Shown here in pieces: positions 33,361 through 41,501 of a stretch of 64,000 bases of DNA. Positions within the stretch are counted from its first letter, which is position 1, and every line of letters starts with the position of its first letter. Below the pieces are notes generated by a model. It saw only the letters and a list, made by a program, of their open reading frames with translations. It had not been told where the DNA came from and did not search any database. A program made the position numbers and the translations under genes. Source of the stretch: Longimicrobium terrae (GTDB lineage: Bacteria > Gemmatimonadota > Gemmatimonadetes > Longimicrobiales > Longimicrobiaceae). The stretch spans positions 156,611-220,610 of the forward strand of contig NZ_JACHIA010000008.1 in assembly GCF_014202995.1 (NCBI RefSeq), read 5' to 3'.

Positions 33361-33591
33361 ATGATCGACCGCAGCCGCGTGTGGCCGCTGGTGATGCTGT
33401 GCCTGCCGGCGTACGTGGTTGCCGCGGGATGGCTGTCCGTCGAGAAGCGTGAGGTCGGCAACTGGGGTTTGTCACTCTCGTTCTATGCCCGCGACAGGCG
33501 CGACTTCGATCAGATCCTCGCGGTCATCTACAGCGTTCGGTTCGCACTTCCCGACTCAGGCGGATCAACCCACAGCGAGCTCCTTCGATGA
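33361..33591 (+). CDS. Possible small membrane protein
   Basis: 76 residues: VWPLVMLCLPAYVVAAGWL is a membrane helix or signal anchor, followed by a polar part (SLSFYARDRRDFDQILAVIYSVRF). It ends just before a strong hairpin terminator, which supports a transcribed gene. No family is recognised and codon use is less biased than in neighbours. Confidence 0.4.
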   Translation: MIDRSRVWPLVMLCLPAYVVAAGWLSVEKREVGNWGLSLSFYARDRRDFDQILAVIYSVRFALPDSGGSTHSELLR

Positions 33592-33596
33592 CGAGC

Positions 33597-33637
33597 AACG
33601 GACACCCGGCGGGCCAGCCCGGGTGTCCGTTCTTCAT
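33597..33637. terminator. Bidirectional terminator
   Basis: 13-bp arms AACGGACACCCGG/CCGGGTGTCCGTT followed by CTTC; it separates the small plus-strand frame from the minus-strand FMN reductase gene. Confidence 0.8.
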
Positions 33638-33650
33638 CATCCCCGATGCA

Positions 33651-34202
33651 TCAGCCCTGCTGCCCGGCGGCGTACTTCTGAAAGTCGGCCAAAAAGGTGG
33701 TGAGGAACTGGCGCGTGGACTCGTCCGTCAGCTTGCCGTCGGCGAACTTGGTCTGCGCGACACCGACGAGCAGGCCCGGGTGCGGCATCACGCGGACGAG
33801 CGTGGCGTACAGCACCTCGCGCAGGTGCACCTGCATCCGAGCCGTACCGATGCCGCCGCCGGACGCCCCGCCGATCGCCGCGGGCTTTCCGCCCAGAACC
33901 GACTTGTAGCCCGGCCGCGAAGCCCAGTCGATGGCGTTCTTGAGCACGCCCGGGATGCTGTAATTGTATTCCGGCGAGAGGATGAGCAGCGCATCCGCTT
34001 CCGCGATCCGGCGCTTGAGATCGACCACGGAGGCCGGACGCAGTTCATCCGTATCGATGTCGCCGTTGTACATCGGAATGTCCGCCAGGCCCTCGTACGG
34101 CACGATCGTCATTCCCCCCGGCGCAAGCTCCACCGCCGCGGCCAGCAGCGCGCGGTTGAGCGAACCCTCTCGCAGGCTCCCCGCGATTCCCATCACCCGC
34201 AT
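33651..34202 (-). CDS. NADPH-dependent FMN reductase
   Basis: 183 residues of the flavodoxin-like fold. GIAGSLREGSLNRALL is the FMN phosphate loop, SPEYNYSIPGVLKNAIDWASR is the conserved flavin-side motif, and IGGASGGGIGTARMQ follows. It resembles chromate, azo- and quinone reductases (YieF/ArsH class). Probable role: two-electron reduction of quinones or flavins. The ATG at 34202 gives a full-length protein. Confidence 0.9.
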   Translation of the reverse strand: MRVMGIAGSLREGSLNRALLAAAVELAPGGMTIVPYEGLADIPMYNGDIDTDELRPASVVDLKRRIAEADALLILSPEYNYSIPGVLKNAIDWASRPGYKSVLGGKPAAIGGASGGGIGTARMQVHLREVLYATLVRVMPHPGLLVGVAQTKFADGKLTDESTRQFLTTFLADFQKYAAGQQG

Positions 34203-34244
34203 TTGATCCCCGTTTCGTAGTTGTGCCTCGCCCGCGGATGCGGT

Positions 34245-34278
34245 TCCGCTGGCGCACCCGCATGGGGCACGCCAGCGG
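34245..34278 (-). terminator. Hairpin downstream of the acetyltransferase gene
   Basis: Arms CCGCTGGCG/CGCCAGCGG with a 16-nt loop; no T-run, so terminator function is tentative. Confidence 0.35.
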
Positions 34279-34338
34279 ATGGCGACGCTCCGTAAATCCT
34301 TATGGTCAGACTCGTTGCATCCTGTCCGACCGCCGCGT

Positions 34339-34896
34339 CTACTCGGTGATTTCGCGGATGACGCGGCACGGGTTGCCCGCGGCGAACACGCCCTCTGGAA
34401 TGTCGCGCGTCACCACGCTGCCGGCGCCGATCACCGAGCGCGACCCGATCTTTACGCCCGGCAGGATCAGCGCGCCGCCGCCCACCCACACGTCCGAGCC
34501 GATTTCGATCGGCTTTCCATACTCTTCCCGCCGCCGCAGTTCGGCATTCATCGGGTGCACGGGCGTCAGGATCTGCACGCCCGGGCCAAAGAGCGTGAAG
34601 TCGCCGATTCGCACGGAACAGACATCCAGCACGACGCAGTTGAAGTTGAAGAACACCCGCTCGCCCAATTCGATGTTCGTCCCGTAGTCGCAGTAGAACG
34701 GGGGCTGCATCCACACCGTATCTCCTCCCGCGCCAAACATTTCCTTGAGAATGCGGCGGCGCTCGTCGACGTCTCCTTCGCGCGTGGCGTTCAGATCCTG
34801 GCACAGGTCACGCGCGCGCTCCCGTCCCGCGAGCAGCTCGGCGTCCATGGGATCGTACAGCTCGCCATGCAGCATCTTCTGACGTTCGCTCTTCAT
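34339..34896 (-). CDS. Maltose O-acetyltransferase-like hexapeptide transferase
   Basis: 185 residues. It has the N-terminal Mac domain (MLHGELYDPMDAELLAGRERAR) and left-handed beta-helix repeats (GERVFFNFNCVVLD, IGDFTLFGPGVQILTPVHP, IGSDVWVGGGALILPGVKIG). The VHPMN segment carries the catalytic histidine. It probably acetylates a sugar or related small acceptor with acetyl-CoA. Length matches maa/nodL. Confidence 0.9.
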   Translation of the reverse strand: MKSERQKMLHGELYDPMDAELLAGRERARDLCQDLNATREGDVDERRRILKEMFGAGGDTVWMQPPFYCDYGTNIELGERVFFNFNCVVLDVCSVRIGDFTLFGPGVQILTPVHPMNAELRRREEYGKPIEIGSDVWVGGGALILPGVKIGSRSVIGAGSVVTRDIPEGVFAAGNPCRVIREITE

Positions 34897-34932
34897 CCGG
34901 AATCCTCAATCGGGTTCAGCAGAATCGCTCCC

Positions 34933-35446
34933 TCAACCGGCCATGAGTTCCAGTGGCTCATCTACCCAGCCAGATTTGCACGGGCCCCGGTAGGCTTGCC
35001 GTTCCGCCATAGGAGAACTCGTCCCGCAATCCACGTCCCCATCGAACGGGTAGACGACGCCCGCCCATCCCCCGCCCGACTCAACCATGTCGCACTCGGC
35101 CACCATGGGTTCCGAGCGCGAGAGTGTCGACGACCGGAGACTGCGGGCCGGGGCCGCTTCGGACGATGGCATGCTTCGCTCCGTTGCGCGCGACGACCTG
35201 GGACTGTCCGCCGCACGCGTCCAGCTCTTCCTCTCCGCCGAATTTGACCGGCACCGCGGCAAGCGGCTCCCGCACTGCGGCACTCGCGGCCGGCGGATGA
35301 TCAGGCTCCGACGCAGCAGCCGGAACCGCCGTGGCCGCCGGAGATTCAGCGGCGGGGGACGCCGGTGAACCCGAGTCGCGGCGCGGCGGCGAATCACCAC
35401 ACCCGGCGGACAGCAACAGCACACCCGCAACGACTACGCGGCGCAT
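34933..35446 (-). pseudogene. SH3-like lipoprotein, frameshifted
   Basis: ATG 35446 (GAGGAG upstream) gives MRRVVVAGVLLLSAGCGDS, a lipoprotein signal. A Pro/Ala/Ser-rich linker follows, then an SH3_3-type domain (ARNGAKHAIVRSGPGPQSPVVDTLALGT). That frame stops at 35081, while the rest of the domain (VAECDMVESGGGWAGVVYPFDG...CKSGWVDEPLEL) continues in another frame to 34933. An extra C in CCC near 35105 explains it. Either a recent frameshift or an assembly error. Confidence 0.7.
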
Positions 35447-35678
35447 AAGGCTCCTCATCAGGGATGATCTGGCTCCGACCGCTCCACAGTAGGCGCGCGT
35501 GGATGGAACCGGCAAGCGCGGCACCCGGAACCCGCCATCTCGGAGCTGTCCCGCGGTGACCCCGCCGGTGCTGCCGCGTCGGTGGAACAAGGCTTGAACG
35601 GGGGACCGTGGATTGCGGGAGCCGTTCGGGTGAGCGGTGCGGGAGCGCATTCCCATCAAGGCCCAGGGAGCGGAACGA

Positions 35679-38015
35679 ATGCCGGATCAGCCGGAAGAGC
35701 AGCAGGACAAGCAGAAGAGCGACATCCGCGTTCAGGTCGCGGGGGCCAAGGGCCCCGACGTGGGCAAGGGCGTCGCGCGGCTGGGGCGGCAGACCTTCGA
35801 GCGCCTGGGCCTGAGCGAGGGCGAGGTGGTGGAGATCGTGGGCAAGCGCACGACGGCCGCGCTCGCCCTTCCGCCCTATCCGGAAGACGAAGAATCAGAC
35901 CTGATCCGCCTGGATGGCCTGCAGCGCGCCAACGCCGACGCCGGCATCGGCGACCACGTGCAGTTGCGCCGCGCGGAGATGCGGGCGGCGCGAAAGATCA
36001 CCATCGCCCCCGCGCAGCCCAACATGCGGCTCATGGGCTCCGGCGACGCGCTCCGCCGCACCCTCTTTCAGCGCCCGGTGGTGACGGGAGACGTGATCAG
36101 CACCTCCGTCTACCGCCGCGGCGGGACGCGGGCTACTGATCCCAATCCGCTCCCCGAAGACATCCTGCGCACGTTGCTGCAGCAGACCACTTTCGGACTG
36201 CAGGAGGTTCGGCTGCGCGTGGTGAACACCAACCCGCGCGGCGTCGTGCAGGTGGTGCAGGAAACGGAGATCGAGCTGCTTCCGGAGTACGAGGAAGCCA
36301 CCGAGCGCCGCAGCGCCGACGTCACGTATGAGGACATCGGCGGCCAGGGCAACACGGTGGAGCAGGTGCGGGAGATGATCGAACTCCCCCTCAAGCACCC
36401 GGAGCTGTTCCAGCGGCTGGGGATCGATCCGCCCAAGGGCGTGCTGCTGCACGGGCCTCCGGGCACCGGCAAGACGCTGATCGCGCGCGCGGTGGCCAAC
36501 GAGGCGGACGCGCAGTTCTTTCACATCGCCGGACCCGAGATCATGGGCCGCTTTCACGGCGAGAGCGAGCAGCGGCTGCGCGACGTATTCCAGCAGGCGG
36601 CGGAGCAGGCGCCGTCCATCGTCTTCATCGACGAAATCGACAGCATCGCACCCAAGCGGGAGGAAGCGACGGGCGAGGTGGAGCGCCGCATCGTCGCGCA
36701 GTTGCTGACGCTGATGGACGGGCTGGAGCCGCGGCAGAACGTGGTCGTCATCGGCGCGACCAATCGCCCCAACGCGCTGGACGAGGCGCTGCGGCGGCCG
36801 GGGCGATTCGACCGCGAGATCGTGATCGGCGTGCCGGACACGACGGGGCGGCGCGAGATTCTGGGCATCCACACGCGCGGCATGCCGCTGGACGACGACG
36901 TGGATCTGGATGAAATCGCGCGCGTCACCTACGGCTTCGTGGGCGCGGACCTGTCCGCGCTGGCGCGCGAGGCGGCGATCGAGACGCTGCGGCGGCATCT
37001 GCCCAGCATCGACCTGGACCGCGACGAGATTCCGCCCGAGGTGCTGGAACTGCTGATCGTCTGCCGGCAGGACTTTCTGAGCGCGCAGAAGCGCGTGCAG
37101 CCGTCCGCCGTGCGCGAGATCATGATCCAGGTGCCGGACGTGGGGTGGAGCGACATCGGCGGGCTGGAGGATGCGCAGCGGCTGCTTCGCGAAGGCGTGG
37201 AGCTTCCGCTCAAGCACCCGGACGCCTTCCGCCGCCTGGGCATCCGCCCGGCGAAGGGCTTCCTTCTGTACGGCCCGCCGGGGACGGGCAAGACGCTGAT
37301 CGCCAAGGCGGTGGCGCGCGAGTCGGAGGCCAACTTCATCGCGGCCAAGTCGTCGGACCTGCTCAGCAAGTGGTATGGCGAAAGCGAGCAGCAGGTGTCG
37401 CGGCTGTTTGCGCGCGCGCGGCAGGTGGCGCCAACGGTGATCTTCATCGACGAGATCGACTCGCTGGCACCGCAGCGGGGCGGCGGAATGATGGGCGAGC
37501 CCGCCGTCACCGAGCGCGTGGTGAATACGATCCTCGCGGAAATGGATGGGCTGGAGGAGCTGAACGGCATCGTCGTCATTGGCGCCACCAATCGCCCGAT
37601 GCTGCTGGATCCCGCGCTGACGCGGCCGGGGCGGTTCGACGAGATGGTGTACATCCCGGTTCCGGAGCGCTCGGGCCGGCTGCGGATCCTGGAGATTCAC
37701 ACCAAGGACATGCCGCTGGCGGACGACGTGGATCTGGACGTCATGGCGGCGCAGACGCACGGCTACACCGGCGCGGATCTGGAGGATCTGGTGCGGCGCG
37801 CCGGCCTGCAGGCGCTGCGCGAGAACCTGGACATCGCGCAGGTGCCGATGCGGTTCTTTGAGGCGGCGCTCAAGGAGACGCGCGCGTCGGTAACGCCGGA
37901 GGTGGAAAAGGAGTACGAGGAAATCGCCGAGCAGTTGAAGCGCGAAAGCCCGCGCGGGCCCAAGCGCATCGGCTTCATGAGCCCGGCGGAACTGGAAGCG
38001 TTCGCCCAGCGCTGA
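35679..38015 (+). CDS. CDC48/VAT-type tandem AAA+ ATPase
   Basis: 778 residues with the p97 layout: an N-domain (residues about 1-190, double-psi barrel style VARLGRQTFERLGLSEGEVVEI), then two AAA+ modules. D1 has GPPGTGKT (259-266), FIDEIDSIAPKR and ATNRPNALD; D2 has GPPGTGKT (532-539), FIDEIDSLAPQR and a matching arginine-finger region. It remodels or unfolds proteins as a hexamer. ATG 35679 has GGGAG upstream. No cofactor genes are adjacent. Confidence 0.95.
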   Translation: MPDQPEEQQDKQKSDIRVQVAGAKGPDVGKGVARLGRQTFERLGLSEGEVVEIVGKRTTAALALPPYPEDEESDLIRLDGLQRANADAGIGDHVQLRRAEMRAARKITIAPAQPNMRLMGSGDALRRTLFQRPVVTGDVISTSVYRRGGTRATDPNPLPEDILRTLLQQTTFGLQEVRLRVVNTNPRGVVQVVQETEIELLPEYEEATERRSADVTYEDIGGQGNTVEQVREMIELPLKHPELFQRLGIDPPKGVLLHGPPGTGKTLIARAVANEADAQFFHIAGPEIMGRFHGESEQRLRDVFQQAAEQAPSIVFIDEIDSIAPKREEATGEVERRIVAQLLTLMDGLEPRQNVVVIGATNRPNALDEALRRPGRFDREIVIGVPDTTGRREILGIHTRGMPLDDDVDLDEIARVTYGFVGADLSALAREAAIETLRRHLPSIDLDRDEIPPEVLELLIVCRQDFLSAQKRVQPSAVREIMIQVPDVGWSDIGGLEDAQRLLREGVELPLKHPDAFRRLGIRPAKGFLLYGPPGTGKTLIAKAVARESEANFIAAKSSDLLSKWYGESEQQVSRLFARARQVAPTVIFIDEIDSLAPQRGGGMMGEPAVTERVVNTILAEMDGLEELNGIVVIGATNRPMLLDPALTRPGRFDEMVYIPVPERSGRLRILEIHTKDMPLADDVDLDVMAAQTHGYTGADLEDLVRRAGLQALRENLDIAQVPMRFFEAALKETRASVTPEVEKEYEEIAEQLKRESPRGPKRIGFMSPAELEAFAQR

Positions 38016-38034
38016 TCGTTCTGGTGGATGAACG

Positions 38035-38075
38035 AAAGCGCCGCTCCCCGGCTTCGGGGAGCGGCGCTTTCCCTT
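38035..38075 (+). terminator. Intrinsic terminator after the CDC48 gene
   Basis: 16-bp arms AAAGCGCCGCTCCCCG/CGGGGAGCGGCGCTTT, then CCCTTTTCC. Confidence 0.85.
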
Positions 38076-38091
38076 TTCCGTCACGCGCCGC

Positions 38092-38412
38092 CTACGCGGG
38101 CGAAGCGAGCTTCAGCCCGACGATCCCGCAGACGATCATCGCCACGCACACGAGCCGGAGGGCGCTCGCAGGTTCGTCGAAAAGAACGATGCCGAGGATG
38201 GCCGTGCCGACGGTACCGATCCCCGTCCACACGGCGTACGCGGTGCCCAGCGGCAGGGTTCGCAGCGCCACGCCCAGCAGCGCCATGCTGGCGACGAGCG
38301 CGGCCGCCGTTCCCGCCGTGGGCCAGGGGCGGGTGAATCCCTCGGTGTACTTGAGGCCGATGGCCCAGCCTACTTCCAGCACGCCCGCGAGCAGCAAAAT
38401 GCCCCACGCCAT
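38092..38412 (-). CDS. sugE: SMR-family guanidinium exporter (SugE/Gdx)
   Basis: 106 residues, four membrane helices. The essential glutamate is Glu13 in [19 protein letters not shown], and [17 protein letters not shown] is the Gdx-type signature that separates guanidinium exporters from EmrE-type multidrug transporters. It works as an antiparallel dimer exchanging protons for guanidinium. A guanidine-II riboswitch lies directly upstream, which supports the substrate assignment. Confidence 0.92.
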   Translation of the reverse strand: MAWGILLLAGVLEVGWAIGLKYTEGFTRPWPTAGTAAALVASMALLGVALRTLPLGTAYAVWTGIGTVGTAILGIVLFDEPASALRLVCVAMIVCGIVGLKLASPA

Positions 38413-38433
38413 AGCTCATTCTCCGAGCCTGGT

Positions 38434-38481
38434 GTGGGGCCGTCCCCACCTGAGTATCAGAAAGACGAAGTCGTCCCCGTC
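38434..38481 (-). promoter_or_regulatory. Guanidine-II (mini-ykkC) riboswitch
   Basis: In the sugE leader two hairpins carry the diagnostic ACGR loops: P1 GACGGGG-ACGA-CTTCGTC (38481-38464) and P2 GTGGGG-ACGG-CCCCAC (38449-38434), joined by 14 nt. The sugE ATG follows 21 nt after P2, with a GGAG-type ribosome site between. Guanidinium binding to paired ACGR hairpins is known to raise expression of such exporters by freeing the ribosome site. Confidence 0.85.
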
Positions 38482-38580
38482 CTGTGTCCGCGCGTGTAAT
38501 CTACAATCCCACATCGACTTGGGTCAACGGATGGTTTTGGAACAGAGGATCAGTCGATGGACCGCATGATGCACGATCGT

Positions 38581-38806
38581 GATCATCACCGACGTTGGCG
38601 CGTCCCTCTCGACGTCGAGAGAATCGCGTGGGGAACGATCGTGATCGCCGCCGACCGTGGTGCGTCCGTCGCGAGGTCGAAGAATCGCGCGGAGAACGAT
38701 TGTGATCGTCGCCGACCGTGGTGCGTCCGTCGCGAGAGCGAAACAATCGCGTGGAGAACAATCCTGATCGTCGCCAACCATGGTGCGTCCGTCGCGAGAG
38801 CGGATG
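38581..38806 (+). repeat. About 62-bp tandem repeat, 3.7 copies
   Basis: Units start at 38581, 38643, 38704 and 38766 (62, 61, 62 and about 41 bp). Each begins GATCGTCGCCGACCGTGGTG and contains GCGTCCGTCGCGAGAGCGAA and a CGTGGAGAACAATC end. Frames through it do not look like real proteins. The last copy runs into a family B repeat. The surrounding gap (38482-39324) holds no supported gene. Confidence 0.88.
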
Positions 38807-38876
38807 CATCCGCCGCTCCACAAGCGCCAAGCCCCGACACCGGCCGCTGGCGCGTCCGGTTCGGGGCTTCAACTGC
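38796..38876 (-). repeat. Dispersed repeat family B, copy 3
   Basis: Reversed relative to copy 2: GCGGATGCATCCGCCGCTCC, GCCAAGCCCCGACACCGGCC, GGTTCGGGGCTTCAACTGCA. The GAATGAAT part is altered to GATGCATC. Confidence 0.8.
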
Positions 38877-39033
38877 ACCGCGTGGGCCGGATCGGTGCGG
38901 GCCGCGTAGTTGGCTCGGCGGAGGGTAGATCCTTCGGCGGCGCCAAGGTTCGGCGCCGGCAGACGGATCGGCCGGCGCCTCCTCAGGATGACATGGTGGG
39001 GAGGCGTGGTATGAGGTGTGGCCGCAGTGCATG

Positions 39034-39114
39034 TAGTTGAAGCCCCGGCCGTGGACGCGACAGCGGCCACGAGTCGGGGTTCCCGCTGTTGGAGCGGCGG
39101 ATTTATTCGCTCAA
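39034..39114 (+). repeat. Dispersed repeat family B, copy 4
   Basis: GTTGAAGCCCCGGCCGTGG, GACGCGACAGCGGCCACGAG, TCGGGGTTCCCGCTG, GAGCGGCGGATTTATTCGCT. It is followed after 45 bp by a family C copy. Confidence 0.85.
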
Positions 39115-39158
39115 CGGAGACAAGGCGCGCACCGCCGTTCAACCCCGGCTCCAAACTG

Positions 39159-39227
39159 GGGTGTGCTCCCTCTCCCACATCCGTTCGTGGGAGAGGGTCG
39201 TCGTGCGCAGCACGCGGGGTGAGGGCC
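39159..39227 (+). repeat. Dispersed repeat family C, copy 2
   Basis: GGGTGTGCTCCCTCTCCCAC, ATCCGTTCGTGGGAGAGGG, TCGTCGTGCGCAGCACGCGG and GGTGAGGG; one base from copy 1 in the loop. CACTCACG short repeats follow at 39281-39322. Confidence 0.85.
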
Positions 39228-39324
39228 ACAGCCAGCGGCCGGCAAGACCCTTCGCTGCTCGCTCCACTCTCCTTCCCCCGCACTCACGCACTCACGCACC
39301 CAGCACTCACGCACTTCCCCGCCG

Positions 39325-40113
39325 TCACCCCGCCGTGATGTTGAACCCCGCGTCCACGTACATCGTCTCGCCAGTAATCCCCGTCGACAGGTCCGAGGCC
39401 AGAAACAGCGCGGTGTTGCCGACTTCCGACGGCTCCACCGTGCGCTTCAGCGGCGAGCGCTCGGCGGTGATCTTCATCAGGTCGCGGAAGTGCGCCACGC
39501 CGCGCGCCGCCAGCGTGTTGATGGCCCCCGCCGACACCGCGTTCACGCGGATTCCGCGCTGCCCCAGGTCCACCGCCAGGTAGCGCACCGAAGCCTCCAG
39601 CGCCGCCTTGGCCACGCCCATCACGTTGTACCCGGGCACCGCCTTCTGCGACCCGTAGTACGTCATGGTCACGATGCTGCCGCCCTCCACCATCATGGGC
39701 GCAAAGGCGCGCGACACCCCCACCAGCGAGTACGCGCTGATCTCCTGCGCGGCCAGAAAGTCCTCGCGCGTGGTCTCCAGGAACGAGTTGGCCATCGCCG
39801 CCTTGGGCGCGTACGCCAGCGAGTGCAGCAGAAAATCCAGCCGCCCCCAGCGCTCGCTCAACTGCGCGACAAGCGCCTCGATCTGGTCCTCGTTGCGCAC
39901 GTCCAGGTCAAAGACCGGCACGTCGCCCAGCGACGAGATCGTCTTGAGCACACGGTCGCGCATCACCTCGCCCTGATAGGTGAACGCCAGTTCCATCCCC
40001 GCGCCGTGCAGCGCCTGCGCACAGGCCCACGCAATGGAGTTCTGGTTGGCGACGCCAAGGACGAGGCCCTTCTTTCCGGCGAGCAGGCCGGCGAGCGGCG
40101 CGTTTTCAGACAT
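39325..40113 (-). CDS. fabI: Enoyl-ACP reductase (NADH) FabI
   Basis: 262 residues of the SDR family. VLGVANQNSIAWACAQAL is the FabI-type nucleotide loop, LAYAPKAAM follows, and the catalytic YNVMGVAKAAL gives the Tyr-x6-Lys pair. The ending GITGETMYVDAGFNI is typical. It reduces trans-2-enoyl-ACP in type II fatty-acid synthesis and is the usual triclosan target. ATG 40113 is preferred to the TTG at 40122, which overlaps the upstream lipoprotein stop. Confidence 0.94.
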   Translation of the reverse strand: MSENAPLAGLLAGKKGLVLGVANQNSIAWACAQALHGAGMELAFTYQGEVMRDRVLKTISSLGDVPVFDLDVRNEDQIEALVAQLSERWGRLDFLLHSLAYAPKAAMANSFLETTREDFLAAQEISAYSLVGVSRAFAPMMVEGGSIVTMTYYGSQKAVPGYNVMGVAKAALEASVRYLAVDLGQRGIRVNAVSAGAINTLAARGVAHFRDLMKITAERSPLKRTVEPSEVGNTALFLASDLSTGITGETMYVDAGFNITAG

Positions 40114-40118
40114 GGATG

Positions 40119-41501
40119 TCAAAATCCTGAAGAGGATGATCGGGAAGCGGACGGCGTTCTCGGCGGCACCACGGCGGGCGCGCCGGAGGACGGACGCGGC
40201 GGTGTCGATGGAGCAGGCGCCGGAACGGCCGGCACGGGTGCAGCCGGTTGGGGCGCGGACGGCTCGCCCACGACCGGCGCACGGGCGGAATCCCCGGCCG
40301 GCGCGGCGGGCCGCGGCGTGGTGGCCGCCGGCGCGGGCGCGGGACGCGGCGTGCGCAGCGGAATGTCGCCGCCGCCCACCAGGCCGTTGATGTTGCGCAC
40401 CCCGGTCACGCGCACCCGGAACTGCGTATTCGCGGGCAGCGGCTGCACGGGGCGGATGGACAGCACCTGCGAAGGCAGCGGCGCGGCCGGCGTGGTGTCC
40501 GCGCGGACGGAGTCGGCGCGCGCGGGGCGGCCCGCGCCGGCGCCCGGCCGCGGAGCCGTCGTGCGGCGCGCCGTGTCGGCCTGCGCGCGGCCGCCGGCGC
40601 TGTCCGCGCCCGCGCTGTCGCGCACCGCCGTGGGCGCGGGGCCGATCCGCGCCTCCGCCACGGCCACGGGAAGGCTGTCCGGGCCGATGAGGGTGATCTG
40701 CGCGGGCGTCACCGTCTGCGCGGGATCCAGGTAATCGTCAAAGCGCACCTCGATCCACCCCGCCCCGTCCGCGGTGGACGAGGCCGAGCCCGGGCGCGGC
40801 GCGGTGCTGTCCGGCAGCAGAATCGCCAGACGCGCGGTGGGCGTGGAGCCGGCCACCAGGGTGAAGCGCGTAGTGTCGCGCGCCTCGAAGACGTCCGTGC
40901 GGTTGTTGCGGTTGGCGTCGCGGTACGCGGTGACGCGGTACTCGCCCTCCGGCACCTGCGCGAAACGGAACGCGCCCGACGTGTCCGTCTGCGTCGTGTA
41001 CGTGAGCGAGTCCGTCACGCGGACGGCGTCCACGCGCACGCGCGCGGCGGAGCCCGTCACCCGCTCCGTCACCACGCCGCTGGCGGCCGTGGCGGGGATC
41101 GCGGGCCCGGTGCTGAACACCAGGCGGATGGGATCGCGGCGCGAATTGCTGAAGCGGTCGCTGATCCCCGGCGCGATCTCTACCTGGTAGATCTGCCCGG
41201 GAAGCCATCCGCGCCGGGGCTGCACGCGGATTTCCCCGCCCTTCTGGTCCACCGACGCGCCGCCCCGCACGGGGCTGAGCGACACCGACGTATCCACCCC
41301 CGCCTCCGACAGCGTTTCGTCAAAGGCGAACACGACGGGCCCGCGCCAGCTGGTGAGGATGGCGAAGGTGTCGGGGCGCGTGGCCAGAAGCTGCGGCGGC
41401 GCCTTGTCTTCCGGCCCGCCCGGGGGCGCCTGGATGGTGGCGCACGCCGGCAGGGCGAGCACCAGGGCGGCCGCCGCCAGCCGCACGCGCCGTCGCGTCA
41501 C
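40119..41501 (-). CDS. Lipoprotein with Ig-like (Big_5) domain
   Basis: 460 residues. MTRRRVRLAAAALVLALPAC is a lipoprotein signal, and PPGGPEDKAPPQLLATRPDTFA opens a SbsA-type Ig-like domain. A carboxypeptidase-regulatory-like domain follows (GAFRFAQVPEGEYRVTAYRDANRNNRTD), then a second Ig-like segment, with a Pro/Ala/Arg-rich tail at the C-terminus. The ATG overlaps the valS stop as ATGA and the gene ends just before fabI. Probably an envelope protein; function unknown. Confidence 0.8.
   Translation of the reverse strand: MTRRRVRLAAAALVLALPACATIQAPPGGPEDKAPPQLLATRPDTFAILTSWRGPVVFAFDETLSEAGVDTSVSLSPVRGGASVDQKGGEIRVQPRRGWLPGQIYQVEIAPGISDRFSNSRRDPIRLVFSTGPAIPATAASGVVTERVTGSAARVRVDAVRVTDSLTYTTQTDTSGAFRFAQVPEGEYRVTAYRDANRNNRTDVFEARDTTRFTLVAGSTPTARLAILLPDSTAPRPGSASSTADGAGWIEVRFDDYLDPAQTVTPAQITLIGPDSLPVAVAEARIGPAPTAVRDSAGADSAGGRAQADTARRTTAPRPGAGAGRPARADSVRADTTPAAPLPSQVLSIRPVQPLPANTQFRVRVTGVRNINGLVGGGDIPLRTPRPAPAPAATTPRPAAPAGDSARAPVVGEPSAPQPAAPVPAVPAPAPSTPPRPSSGAPAVVPPRTPSASRSSSSGF

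Noticed and set aside
38581..38806. Possible CRISPR or repeat protein gene
   Set aside because: The 62-bp units are contiguous without unique spacers, and no frame gives a sensible repeat protein.
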